Below are positions 1 through 24,329 of a DNA stretch of 64,000 nt, one piece after another; the first letter of the stretch is position 1; every line of letters starts with the position of its first letter. The stretch covers positions 14,541,417 through 14,605,416 of the forward strand of contig NC_080735.1 of NCBI RefSeq assembly GCF_019097595.1. The letters are read 5' to 3'. The position numbers and the translations under genes are program-made. Under the pieces are notes generated by a model. It searched no databases and was not told where the DNA came from. It saw only the letters and a list, made by a program, of their open reading frames with translations. Source of the DNA: Hemibagrus wyckioides. Taxonomy: Eukaryota > Chordata > Actinopteri > Siluriformes > Bagridae.

Positions 1-2548
1 GTGTGTAAGCGAGCATATTTCTGTGACTGTGAATTTTAACGTTCACTGACAGTTTTTGTACACACTTACAGCAACTGTCACACACACACACACACTCAGA
101 GAGAGAGAGAGAGAGAGAGCTCAGGCACACTGTCACCGAATACCTCTCTTTGATTTTGCTTCTTCAGAGCTACACCAAATACAAAGCAAAGCCAGAGCTG
201 AACACCCATACATCAGATACGCTTGCACTGACACAAGCAATGAATAAGAATGTGTGACGGATGTATTGATCTGATATTGAGTACTGCTCTTGGTTCGAAT
301 ATTGGATTTAAATACCAGATCGGTGACAGATTGTCAGTGTGTGACAAATCATTCATAATCTACACGCAGGCGGAAGGAAATTGTTTTACGGCTCTCCTTC
401 ATTACAACCGTGCAGACGAATTACACAACGATGTCCCTGTCAAATCAGTACTGACATCCGTGTAATAAATATTATAATAAATAAATGTATATAAAATTCT
501 TAAAATATATACAAGAAATCAATTACATAAAACTACAAAGAAACTGTAGGTTCTTTAAACATAAACGTCACATTTTTCTGTAAAAATTGATCAACAACCC
601 AGAGCCTTCACCACTTGAGCCACCTCTGCCTCAGTGGCTCAGTACAGTAAATGTGTCATAGCCAGGTTAGATGCATAGTTAGATATCCAGCAAAATTCAC
701 AGCGTACAGACGGTCCACTTTCAGAGGGACACATGTAAACCTGCAACCAGCCAATCAGGTGTTAGCAGTAAAGTGCATAATAGCATGCAGATACAGGTTA
801 AGATCAGATAACTGCATGCATGTGCGGGTGTTCCTAATAAAGTGGCCAACGAGTATATATTTTGTCAAATGGATTATAAAGCAGTTGTATAACAGCATCA
901 TATCATTAAGACAATGAAGTACTTTCCTTTTACGCACCAATTTGCTTCCTTTTCCATGCATGGCTTGAAGTACAAATTAACAGTAAAGACCGTCTCTTTG
1001 CACGCTGTTGCCATGGGCTGTGACATTTGTTTAGGGTTTGTTAAAAGCCGTGGTTACCTTCAGCTCCTAGCCTGAAGCAACATGAAAAGACATAAAGGTG
1101 AAGAAATGCTGAGACTATCAGTCAGGATAAAAACTTTGGCAGGGACGGCTAAAACCTGGCTGAGTACAGATCCCGGCTTCCATAACTGATCGGTTTTGAC
1201 TTGCCTGTACCCTGGCAGGGAGTGTAAGGTAATTATTTTGGGCTGGTGCTTGTTTTAACGAGAAAAGAAATGTTCAGTTATTACTCCACAGCAACAGCCT
1301 TTGATAACTGGGATTGGGATTGAATGCATGTCACCTGAGCAAAATCTTGCATGAAGGTTATTAAAGATGAGACGTATTATAACCAGGTTTAAAAGCCGGC
1401 AGATTTATTGAGGCCATTAAGAAAGGTGTGGTGGATTTGCAGAGTCAAAAGTAACTCCTAAGAAAATGAAAACCGGACCTGGATGTGTGCGTGTGTGTGT
1501 GTGTGTGTGTGAACATATGGTATATCCGCTGGTGTTTCCTCTGCTCATAGTTAAAAAAAATAATAAACAGTTATCATAATGTGCTCCAGCTCTGGAGAAC
1601 AATGCAGATATAACAAGAAATCCCCCTAATCATCTCCCAAACATCACCATATATATAACCTGGCCCATATCCCGGTGTATTATGGGGCTAGTCTATGTGG
1701 AAACAGGCTCCCCTTCCTTCCTTTGATTCTCTCAGCTTCCTGCTCATGAGCTTCTTTGTAGGCTTTGGTTGAGCTTTGCTGCAATAAGGGTCAATAGCTA
1801 ATTTAGAGCAATCAATTTAGTGAATCTTCAACATTATAGTAGATACCTAGCAAATGAAATACTTAAACTTAAAACATCAAGATTATGACTTTGTAAGTGG
1901 GAACATTGGATGAACATGTAAAAACAAGCTATGTCAGATTGGGAAGAACCTTCTTGCGGATTTTTCTTAAAGGAACACGGCAATACATACCGTGTTTGGA
2001 TTCCCTAATGCATGGCCAAGGACCCTGTTAACTGTACTCAAGAAATTATTCATTAGACATTAGATACCAGTTTACCAGTTGACGTCATTTATAATCATCA
2101 TACTCCATAATGGTGGCTTGTGGTTTACACCACAGTAACAAAATGAGAAAATCGTGAGCCCCCTGGCTATACTTCAAGAACTTTGAGAACCATGGGTCTT
2201 GTGTACTTTGGTGGTTTAACAAGGAACTATGCTGTGTGCTCCAGGACTGGAATCACTGATTCCAGTGTGTGTTGTCTGACAAACTGTCCAGATATTCCAG
2301 ACTACACTAATTAGCAGTGCTAGAATGCATTGATAATCCTTTACATTAAGTCTTACGGAACATGTATTTATCCAAAGGGTACGGCCGAATACGAATCGAC
2401 ACTTTTACAGCTTTAGTTATGACCATTTCAGTCAAGAATGAAGCTAAATACATCAATCCATTGATCTGTATGTGAGTAAGATACAAAAATAAATTCTTTT
2501 ATTCCTCGGCAGAGGTTTTACTGATCACAACTAAACTGTATTTATATA
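1..2548. other. Non-coding upstream region
   Basis: No exon is recognisable. Short open frames here have no family resemblance that I can see. It holds (CA)n followed by (GA)n at about 79-118, a SINE-like 3' fragment at about 590-640 (the 'accca gagccttcaccacttgag' type of sequence that recurs at 4608-4680), a Tc1-like terminal fragment near 690-857, and a (GT)n tract near 1488-1511. The missing first exon of the downstream integrin gene was looked for here and not found. Confidence 0.6.
690..857. mobile_element. Remnant of a Tc1-like transposon (third family)
   Basis: The end of this stretch reads 'gtgttcctaataaagtggcc' followed by an AT-rich terminus. From memory this is the terminal inverted repeat of a Tc1-like family widespread in fish. 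The upstream bases (gcatgcagatacaggttaag) resemble the interior of the same element. No transposase frame survives. A related fragment lies at about 32566-32682. Confidence 0.45.
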
Positions 2549-3029
2549 CACTTTATTGCCAAAAGTTTTGGGACACCCCTCCAGATCAGGTTCAGGTGTT
2601 GTTTTTCAGGGGTTGTGCTCGGCCCCTTGGTTCCAGTGAAATGAACTCTTAATGCTTCAGCATACCAAGACGTTTTGGACAATTTCATGCTCCCAACTTT
2701 GTGGGAAGAGTTTGGGGATGACCCCTTCATTCTGACTGCGCACCAGTGCACAAAGCAAGGTCCATTAAAACATGGATGAGTGAGTTTGATGTGGAGGAAC
2801 TTGACTGGCCTGCACAGAGTCCTGACCTCCTGTTTCTAGTGGAATGGTCAAAAATTGCCATAAACACACCCCTAAACCTTGTGTAAAGCCTTCCCAGAAG
2901 AGTTTAAGCTGTTATAGCGGGCCAACTCCATATTACATTCATGTGCATGTGAAGGCAGGCGTCCCAGTTTTGACCTGGCTCGCAGTCTCTGATTTTGAGG
3001 GGTGTCCCAAAACATTTGGCTGTATAGTG
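2549..3029 (+). mobile_element. Tc1-like deletion derivative, family A copy 1
   Basis: The element begins CACTTTATTGCCAAAAG and ends with the inverse CTGTATAGTG, flanked by TA on both sides as expected for Tc1/mariner insertion. Its interior matches the copies at 22555-23079 and 44965-45498 and corresponds to the C-terminal third of a Tc1-type DDE transposase. Examples are the segments around 'TLNASAYQD' and, near the end, 'SLPRR.EAVI'. Frameshifts and deletions break the frame, so this copy is dead. It is the most diverged of the three. Confidence 0.8.
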
Positions 3030-4327
3030 TATCTATTGCATTTTTTTGGTTCACTTAAACATAACAGACCAGAAGCAGCTTCCCTTAGATGAAAGGGAAG
3101 AACATTGATGTCAGATCAGGTTTCCACTTTTGTACCTGTCTTTATGTCAGCATCAATGGACAACTGACCTCTTACATCAGCAGATATTCATTTACACCAA
3201 ATGTGTTCATCATTGTCGTTCCCTGACATTATTTTAATTGTCCCTCATTTTGCCTCTTGTGCAAGCCCTTGTGTGAAGTAATATTAGCATGCTAGCAAGC
3301 CTGATCGGTGTATACGATTTAGGAAGTTGTCACTTTTCTACAATCAGATTTTGGTAATATTTTGATAATCCAACCAAACATGGTATTGAATTGTGTCCTG
3401 AGTGTATTATTAGATATTTGTAAATATTTGTACACGCCTAGTTGAGACCCTCCACAAGTGAAAGCCGCTCCTCACAGTTCCTGACATATACAGTGTGTCA
3501 TGTCGGATAAGTCTGCATGTTTGTTTGCTTGTCTTTATTTGTGCAGACTCGTCTTGGCTTAAAACTGTTTATCCAATAGTGGAGGTCAGCCAGGCCTGGC
3601 TGCAAGTCCTTCTATTGCATTACTGTCGAGCCGCTGGGTCTCACTCTGGATACCATAAACCTTCAATAATCCACTAATGAGGGCATGATTCATACGTCAT
3701 TATAAAGAAGAAAATATCCAGGACTCAAATGATAATAAACTGGATTAAAAAAACTTAAGAATCTACTTCTAGATCCTCTCGCTCTGTCTCACCGTGTCCT
3801 TCTCTTCCCCCGCATCTGTTTATCTTTTCCGCTCACTCTCTGTGTTAATCACTAAGCCGTTGCTGTACAACCCAATAAGGCACCTCGTGATTCTTCAGTC
3901 ACAATAAAATAAAAGCAAGAACACAGAACAGTAGATGCTTGTGTTCATTGAATTCCCGTGTTGTTAAAGAGGGTGACTTTGTTAATACATGTGAGAAAAT
4001 CTTTCCTTTTCTTCCTCTCTATAAAGTACAGAAAACTTATCATGGCACTGATGCTGATCTTAAGAAATTATACACAGTGATTAACGGTAGATTTTGGCAA
4101 TTTTCATTGATGAAACAAGTTCCTGGCAGTTTCTTTCATGTGTTATCTGTCAGAAAAATTTACTCAGAAATTGTTCATTAGTTGTAATCTTTACAGAGTA
4201 AAATGTTTTACATAGTTTAAAGATGAGACATATTTGCTCTTTGGCACACTGGAGTGGTGAAGGATTTCTGGTCAGTGCTTATTGTTACTGACGGCCTCAG
4301 GCAATATGAATCAGTAGCCATTACATG

Positions 4328-4395
<68 letters not shown>

Positions 4396-4396
4396 T
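4328..4396. repeat. (TTTC)n microsatellite
   Basis: An uninterrupted tetranucleotide run of about 17 units. Open frames across it on either strand are artefacts of the 4-bp period. Confidence 0.95.
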
Positions 4397-7300
4397 AGGT
4401 ACATTCAATGTTGTAAAACAAGTTAATTTCAATTATCATTTATATTATAACAGCAGTAAATAGTCATTCCTTCATCAGCCTCTCGTTTCATCCCTCTTGA
4501 ATTAATGGAACAAAAGGAAAGTCGTGAAAACACTCCAGAACTGACGCTGAAGAGAGCTTCCCTAACCTCTGTTACTCCTTCTCTTACTTTATCTCTTTAC
4601 CAAGAGCCCAGGGGTGGCAGCTTGAACCCCAATCTTCCAGTCACCAACCCATAGCCTTAACCACTTGAGCTACCACCTCCATTATGTGATTTCAGTGAAT
4701 AATAAAGCTGCATTAATTACAGTTTAAAGATAAGAATTATGATTCAGAATTGTTTTCTTTCTAATAAAAAATGTTAAAAAAATAAAGGATTGCATCATAT
4801 CTTTCCGATTGCCAGTGTAGCTGTTGAGTTTCCACTTAGATCTTGGCTAACAGCAAAGGGTTTTTTTCACTTTCTTTGAACTATTCGATGTTTTTGTTGG
4901 CTGCCACGTCTGCAAGGTAACAGGTTCTGGATAAGACTGGGACAAAAATAATACCACTGCATTTGTGCATGTGAGGTCAGTTATGATGTCTGTGAATTCG
5001 TATCGATTAGAAATAGAGGCAGAGTAAACACTTTAAAAATGGTTGTAAATGGTTTAGTTTGTTAGTATTAGATTAGATGAATTGCCAGTGTTGTGTTCTA
5101 TGTGTTTTACTGCATTTCCTGTACAGTCATAGAACTAGGTTAATTATTAACACTACCGGTCATTCTTTATTAGTGCTATCACTTGCACTTGTACTCCCAA
5201 GGACTCGCAAAGCAGGGTGTTTTGGATGATGTTAATAATCCTTACTGTAAGCAGTAGCTAAAACCTCTCAAGCTGTATCCCACATGAGATGCTGCACTAC
5301 ACACTATGCACTATGTACTCTAGCGTCTGGTGTACGAGTTTTTCGAAGGGTAGTATCATCTCAAAAGGAACGGTTTTTACTACCAGGAAGTTTTCCAATC
5401 GATGGCAAACGATGTTACATGACATAATGTGATGCCGCTAGCTGTAGCAGAACACAATACATTTTAAACATGTTGAAAAATAAATCACACTAATCTGAAA
5501 GACGTTTCTAAGATGTTCAAGACAGCCATGTTGATCATACAGTATCAGCACCTGGTAGCTTCGTCCCTCTTCCACTACGTAAGCAAATCTACAAGTGTTG
5601 AGTGTATGAACATCTCGCTTGCACATCATTGCTCTCTTTATTTCTCTCAGGTAACCTGAGCTTGCCGAGACTTGCTGATTTAGAAATATTTCCTCTGTGA
5701 GTTATGCCGCCATTAAAAGATGACCACCTGCTCCAAGTCTTAACCCTAACCATAAATCTTCATGGAAATACGATTGTGTGAATTCCTGAGAAACTGTGGC
5801 TTCTGAGATTTTCTGCTGAAGGATGGGGGAGTAATGGATATGCATAACCTTTTACCCAGAATTCATTAGCAGGGTCATGCAAAGCCCTCTGGGAGAAATG
5901 TGACAGAAATGAAATCATGCTCTCAGCTGCTTGATCAGATATCGGTTTTGAGGTTGGTTAGGGAAGATGTCTACTTGAGAATTTGAAGATAAAGAGAGAG
6001 AGCTATGGTTTAGCAGAAGACAGAGGAGAAGATAACACGTTTTTCTTTCAATAGTAGGATATATATGATACATTAGAGGAGTTTTCAGATTGTCAAATGT
6101 CAGCGTAAAATAACGAGTAACTGATTAGACGTGCAATATATTTCATACCAGTTCTTTGTACCCAAGTTACATTTATACATGACTTAATCTAGATAGAAGT
6201 AGCAGCATTTCAAATAATAATATATGTTTTGTAGTAAAGACATGGCCATTAACAGATCCTAGTGCTGGATCAACTTCTGGTTAACTCCTAATTACAGCAT
6301 ATTGACCCAAATACAAGTACAATTGACCTGCTTGTACTGTACATGACATTTATTAATAGCAGCTCTACAATGTCTTGGCATTAAGTCTTTAAAATTAGAT
6401 TGGAAATTCATAAGAATGCCTCACTGGAATTCAGAACGTGCAAATTGGACTGAGGCAAATGCCAAGTATGTATTTAGCAACACAAAGAGAAGCTTGTCTC
6501 ATTGGAAAATCTGACCCATTTCTCTGTAAGCTCTTGTAAAAGAGCTTGGCTTCATAAGGGCCTGTTCTTCTATCAGGGCTTTTCCTTCATGTAAAATAAA
6601 ACACCTTGGGGTGAAATTAGAGATGTTTGCTGCAGTGCGCCCGAGTACACCACAGTGATTAGTAAACTATGGATCCAATTGATCTCTTATCTATACCGCA
6701 GATAGCTCGGGTTTAATGGACCTAAAGAGTTAACCTGGGGTTTAAAGGATTTTATCTTTAATAGTTATTTATAGAAAATAACCACATATGGTGACGATCT
6801 GTAGGGCTCTTGAGTGCCAAACAAAGATTGCCACAGTGTCCAGGTCTTGCTAAATTACCCAGAACAATAAAGAGACCACAGATGAACATACTTAGTCATC
6901 CAAGATGGTTAAACTTAGAACTCAGAAATCAAAGTTCACCTGCTGCCTTAAAAAGGTGACTAAACTCAGCTTGAAGATAAGCTTTTGTTTCAACTCGCAA
7001 GTAGTCAAGACTTCAACATCCAAAACCTATGACCGTTGGATTTAAAGTGAAGAAATAAGCTAAAGGGACTATCATTTTCATGTACAGATTAGCACAGCAT
7101 TGCAAATTTACTCAGATTTATTGTTCTTGAGATCCGCTCAGCTGAGCTTAAATAAGAATGGCCACGCCCCAGATTTCTAACCTATACCCAATAACCTGTA
7201 AGGTTTATTTTAAGATTGTTAGGTCATAGACTGTAACTGACTTGAACACTGACTTCTAGTGTTATGAAGGTGACATTTGCACCCGAAGTGTCTCAAAGGA

Positions 7301-8279
7301 TGAATACAGAATAATAAGGCTGCATTAATTAGAGGTCAATGAAGTTTTAATGAGGCATGGGAATTCAGAGGATAAACAGATTCTTTCTCTGGCTTGGCAG
7401 CAGTAGTTGCCAATAGTAGTTGGCTGAAAGTAATGGGGTTTTCACCTTCTTTGAATGATTAGGATGTGTTTGTTGGCTGCTCCTTCCATTGTGCAGCGGG
7501 TTTCTAACAGACTAGAGGCAAAACATGAGGGCTTTCGTGGTAAAGTCACAGATTTGTCCTTCTTCTTTTGTCCTGCTCCTGTTAGGGTTCAACACAGTCA
7601 GCGCATTCGATTTGTGTTGTTTTGGCTTGTGCAACAACTTAGATGGTGGGTTGGTTCAGGCAATTGAAGCCAATATCCCAGTCACTGTCAAATTAATATT
7701 ATGAATATTTCTCGAACTACAGACGTACTTTCTGAAAAGAATCGACAGCATATCATTCAAATTTTAGGTGAAAATGTCCTCAAAACCAAAAAGAGTACAT
7801 CATGCATGAGACTCCTCCCTTAATGACGGGACTGTTCCATTACGAAAATCGTGCTGTACCTAAAATATAATTCAAAACAAGGTTACAATATTTGGATAGG
7901 AATATGTCAATGGCTGCATTACAGCTTTTGTTCTAAGCTAGCTCAGATTTTCATTAGCAAGCAAGAAAATCCCCAGAAGTGATAAATCATTAGCTGTAAG
8001 GACTATGTAATGAATGAGTGCACTTTTTTATTTTATTTTGCCCTTATAGCATTTGACCTCGCTGACCATGACCTCCTGCATACACCGAATTAAAGCTCAA
8101 TGATGGCACATTTGATAGGTTGTTAAATATTGCAGACCGAATGTGAATATTTGTTGTGTTCTGTAGCAGACATTTTTCTTTGTTATTTTACCCTTTTTAT
8201 TTTTTTCCTAGTTAACCGTTGTGTTACTTGATAGCCGAGTAAAGTCTTCCTGCATTTTCCTGAGCTGTATCTGTTTCAA

Positions 8280-8420
8280 AACTACAAAGCCTCAGAGCAG
8301 ACCTGTTTGATCGCCGAGTGCTTTGATGTTGCCCCGGGGCATTTCCCGCTGCATTGTGGGTAACGTAGTCTCCAGCGCAGTCAGAGACGCTTTTTGTTTT
8401 ACGGTCACAAAGAGAACTTG
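8280..8420 (+). promoter_or_regulatory. Candidate promoter-like patch
   Basis: This patch is richer in CpG and G+C than its surroundings. It contains 'gcattgtgggtaacgtagtc' at 8351-8370, which matches both halves of the ZNF143/SBS consensus (GCAT..TGGG....GTAGTC) at about 14 of 20 positions. It lies about 2 kb upstream of the first recognised integrin exon, so it could belong to that gene's promoter, but no first exon is seen after it. This is inference only. Confidence 0.25.
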
Positions 8421-9478
8421 TGTAGCCGACTCTGAAGTGTCTGGATGAATGTTATCAACGCAGCAGCCGATCGGAAAAAGAAGAAAAGGGCCTTTCAGTC
8501 AGACAAATGTGCTGAAAGCAGAGATATGGCCTCTGCCCTGTGTGTGTCGGTTGTCCTCTCAGTGCTGCTGCTCTTCTTTTCAGACGAGAGCAGAATGGAT
8601 GGCTCTGTCGTTTCTTCCTGAAAAAGTCTGAGAGAGTTAGATGAATGATGTGCGGCACACTGGAGCTGCAGTTTTTAACACAGACAGAGGGTTTTTGGGG
8701 GTGTATAGAGACACATTTGTCTTGTTTTGTGATATAAAGCACACATTCCACTAAAATGTGTCACCTCAAAACAGATCGTAGTTCATAGACAACTCAATAA
8801 AATATATCAATGTTGATATAAAGTCAAATACTCCATTAGTGGCAAGCTGTTGGTACTAAAATGTAGCATTATGTTTGGAAATGACGTCAGAATGCTTCTG
8901 AAATGATTTTTAACGTCGTCATTTGTTAAGTCTTTCAAACACGCTCTGGTGTGTCTGTTAGAGACACATTCTTGTATAGTGTTTTCATTACACAGTTTAC
9001 TTTATTACGGTTTATTTTCTAACACCAGTGTTTACAGTCTATAAGCATCGCTATTGGCTTAAGTTGAAGTCTGCAGTTTACTGTTAAATTTATAGCTTAA
9101 AATAGGAAAGCTTACAACCCGATCAGTCCTTCTGTTAAACTGTAAATAAAAGTGTGATGTATAGTGTCGGAGCTACCATCTTTATTAAACACAGCTTAGG
9201 CTTTCAGATTTTAATTCAGAAATTAGTCTTTGAGCTCGTGTATGCGGAAAAGGGCAGGCAGCATGTAGGCCATTTTATTTATTTATAATTTTGTTGTGAA
9301 ACAAGTTTTCTACAAGCTACAAACAGTAACATATTCTGTATTCTTTATGTAAATGCTAATAAGACAAAAATGCAGCTTGTCATGTTACCCCGAAACAGCG
9401 AACTCCTTCCAGCTGTCTATAAAGAAACACACAACCTGTACAACCTGTTACAAAACCCTGACACTGGAGACTCCTTCC

Positions 9479-9480
<2 letters not shown>

Positions 9481-9549
<69 letters not shown>
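9481..9549. repeat. (AT)n microsatellite
   Basis: About 34 uninterrupted AT dinucleotides, directly followed by a Tc1-like derivative. The open frames across it (alternating Ile-Tyr) are not genes. Confidence 0.95.
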
Positions 9550-9552
<3 letters not shown>

Positions 9553-9574
9553 CAATATATACATTATGAGCACT

Positions 9575-10060
9575 TAGAAGTGAAGTGAATAAGACTGATG
9601 ATCTCCTCATCATGGCACCTGTTAGTGGGTGGGATATATTAGGCAGCAAGTGAACATTTTGTCCTCAAAGTTGATGTGTTAGAAGCAGGAAAAATGGACA
9701 AGCGTAAGGATTTGAGCGAGTTTGATAAAGGGCCAAATTGTGATGGCTAGACCACTGGATCAGAGCATCTCCAAAACTGCAGCTCTTGTGGGGTGTTCCT
9801 GGTCTGCAGTGGTCAGAATCCATCAGAAGTGGTCCAAGGAAAGAACAGTGGTGAACTGGCGACAGGGTCATGGACGGCCGAAGGCTCAGTGATGCACGTG
9901 GGGATCGAAGGCTGGCCCGTGTGAGCCGATCCAAAAGATGAGCTACTGTTGCTCAAATTGCTGAAGAAGTTAATGCTGGTTCTGATAGAAAGGTGTCAGA
10001 ATACACAGTGCATGACGGGTCAGGGCTGTTTTGGCAGCAAAAGGGGGACCAACATGATAT
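9575..10060 (+). mobile_element. Tc1-like deletion derivative, family B copy 1
   Basis: The sequence carries the N-terminal helix-turn-helix coding region of a Tc1-like transposase. It starts [13 protein letters not shown] at about 9694 and is followed after a frameshift by segments such as 'SISKTAALV' and '[11 protein letters not shown]'. It matches copies at 15234-15690, 28497-28775, 37298-37780, 47090-47565 and 57310-57729. The terminal repeat is poorly kept here, so the limits are approximate. The frame is broken. Confidence 0.7.
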
Positions 10061-10355
10061 TGTCTGCTATCTTTATGTAAAACAATTGCATAATTGAAGA
10101 AATTTGAAGAATGACCGATTTAATAAAAAACCTTGCAGCTGGAACTACTGCCAGGGCTGCTGTTATAGAAAATCAGTCCTAAATTTAACAGCTCTGGGCT
10201 GTTACGAATATTACTGATTATTGGACAGGAAGTTAAGATGAACAACTGTGTAAAATATTTTATATATAGACCTGAATGACCTATAATGACCTAAAAGTTG
10301 CATTAGTTAGGAGGTAAGTGTGATCTTGATCTTGTTTGTTTGTTTTTTGACATAG

Positions 10356-22370
<12,015 letters not shown>

Positions 22371-22554
22371 CCTTATGCTACATCAGCTGCTAATGCACAT
22401 TAATATCCTGCTTTTTTTAAAACAAAAACAAACCAAAGACACTTTCTTTATGATATCAAGTGCTTCGTTTTTGCACACCCTGAACTTCTGATTGTAAATA
22501 TGACAATGATGAAATGAAAAGAAATAACCTGTATAAGAAAAAAAAAAACATGTA

Positions 22555-23079
22555 CACTATATTGCCAAAAGGTTTGGGACACTCCTTCAGATTACTGAAT
22601 TCAGGTGTTGTTTTTCAGGGGTTGGGCTTGGTTCCTTAGTTCCAGTGAAAGGAACTCTTAATGCTTCAGTATACCAAGACATTTTGGACAATTATATGCT
22701 CCCAACTTTGTGGGAACAGTTTGGGGATGACCCCTTCCTGTTCCAACATCAGGAAACAAAGCAAGGTCCATAAAGACATGGATGAGTGAGTTTGGTGTGG
22801 AGGAACTTCACAGAGTCCTGACCTCAACCTGACAGAACACCTTTGGGATGAATTAGAGCGGAGACTGTGAGCCGGACCTTCTCGTCCAACATCAGTGCCT
22901 GACCTCACAAATGCTCTTCTAGAGGAATGGTCAAAAATTCCCATAAACACACTCCTAAACCTTGTGGAAAGCCTTCCCAGAAGAGTTGAAGCTGTTATAG
23001 CTGCAAAGGGTGGGACAACTCCATATTAAATTCAAGTGCATGTAAAGGCAGACATCCCAAAACTTTTGGCAACATAGTG
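22555..23079 (+). mobile_element. Tc1-like deletion derivative, family A copy 2
   Basis: Terminal repeats CACTATATTGCCAAAAGG and the inverse ACATAGTG are flanked by TA. The interior encodes broken pieces of the C-terminal part of a Tc1-like transposase (DELERRL, then PDLTNALLEEWSKIPINTLLNLV read in pieces). It lacks the N-terminal DNA-binding part and the first catalytic Asp. It sits in the presumed integrin 3' UTR. Confidence 0.85.
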
Positions 23080-23543
23080 TATGTCGAAAAATAGTGACTA
23101 CTTTCAAAAACGCTTGATGAAACTGATGAGAAAAGAGAGATATAGATATTTTTGGGCTTTTCTATGCATCAAGGATCCACACTGTACATATAGGCATGTG
23201 CCAATAGTTTCAACACACACGTCATCATAAGCAGTGAATGTAGGCTTGAGTCAGACATGATCGTTGTATTTAAGTTCTCAATCATCTGTTATAAATATAT
23301 CATGCGATGCACAGCTGCTGTTAGCAATCAGTGCTACTGTAATTAGACTGCAATTTTCATAGTGCTGAGGCATTTCTTTGGCGGAAATTTACCAACACAT
23401 CTGAGGTAAATGTTGATATTCTCGACAATGCGATATATTCTTCACTTTCCTTCCGCCTTCAGCTTGTGTGTGAAACAAGGCTTGTGGGCTTCATGCTAGC
23501 TAGGTAAAATGTAGCCTCATTTCCAAGAACTTGCAAGCACACT

Positions 23544-23556
23544 GTTGCCTAGCAAC
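23544..23556. promoter_or_regulatory. RFX-type X-box motif
   Basis: The sequence GTTGCCTAGCAAC fits the X-box consensus GTNRCC(N0-3)RGYAAC exactly, with a 1-bp spacer, and is a near-perfect inverted repeat. It is located 1.2 kb downstream of the integrin exon B stop. It is a motif match only. Confidence 0.4.
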
Positions 23557-24329
23557 AGTCTGTTCCATTAGCTTTAAGCTATCAAACAAGCTATCTCATA
23601 CTACTGCAAATTCACTACACACTTCACTGTAAAGAAAGTACTCCTGGATGGATCATTTTTTAATAGAATATTCCGATAATATAGTAAACCGTGTTTATTT
23701 ATCCGTGCAGTTATTGTGCGAAAACTTTTAGAAACTGAATATTGGCACATGCCTTGTTGTGTATATATGCTAATTGTGTTCGAAATGTTCTCGACTGTGT
23801 GTGAGAACTTCTTCTCTGCGTCTCACCAACAAGCCAAAGAAACTTCATGAATATTTTTTTTGATTTTGTGGATAGGTTTCTAACTCCTCGATTTCTAAAG
23901 TTCGCTTCAGTTTTACTCAGAACCGTTTGGATGAATGTAAATATTTGTCGTCGTTGTTTTTTTTGTTTTTTCCCTTAACCGTTATTTACTTCTTAATACT
24001 TTTGTTTTGTAAGATAGTTTTTTTTTTGTAATTATTATGAATTGTGAAGATTGGTACTGATTTCAGTTTGGCATTGACGTCTGTAATAGTCGTTTACTTC
24101 ATTCACACAGGTCAACATTTCAGGGTTTTGCAGTAAACTTACAAGGGCTGAAATTTCTTCAAGTATTGTTCTGGATTTATTAAGTATTGTTCCCAAAAGA
24201 GATGTTATCGAAGGAGAAAAACACAAAAACACACATTTCACATTTAAAAACTCCTGAATCTGGTGCAAACATCATTGTCTAATAAAACAAAATAAAATAA
24301 AGAGGAAGGTGTGTTTTTTACATTTTTTT

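Larger units (their letters stand above)
3032..9480. other. Long non-coding stretch upstream of the integrin exons
   Basis: No coding exon is recognised. It contains a (TTTC)n microsatellite at about 4328-4396 and a SINE-like 3' fragment at about 4608-4680. It also contains two related non-coding segments, about 4699-4930 and 7309-7500. Both have 'gctgcattaatta' followed by a block ending 'ttgttggctgc', which suggests an old dispersed or duplicated repeat. A perfect CRE-like TGACGTCA lies at 8882-8889, and a candidate promoter patch at 8280-8420. Confidence 0.55.
22371..24300 (+). other. Presumed integrin 3' UTR and downstream flank
   Basis: No coding potential is seen. The stretch includes a family A Tc1-like derivative at 22555-23079 and a perfect X-box-like palindrome at 23544-23556. 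AATAAA hexamers at 24281-24286 and 24291-24296 are the first clear poly(A) signals after the exon B stop. Whether the transcript reaches them, about 1.9 kb away, is not known. Confidence 0.45.

Noticed and set aside
250..465. 71-codon plus-strand frame near the window start
   Set aside because: No similarity to any family I know, no splice or promoter context, and AT-rich flanks.
8668..8754. Frame AVFNTDRG... that superficially recalls the integrin N-terminus FNLDT
   Set aside because: Beyond four or five residues there is no match, it is out of frame with the nearby signal-like ATG, and no donor of the right phase was seen.
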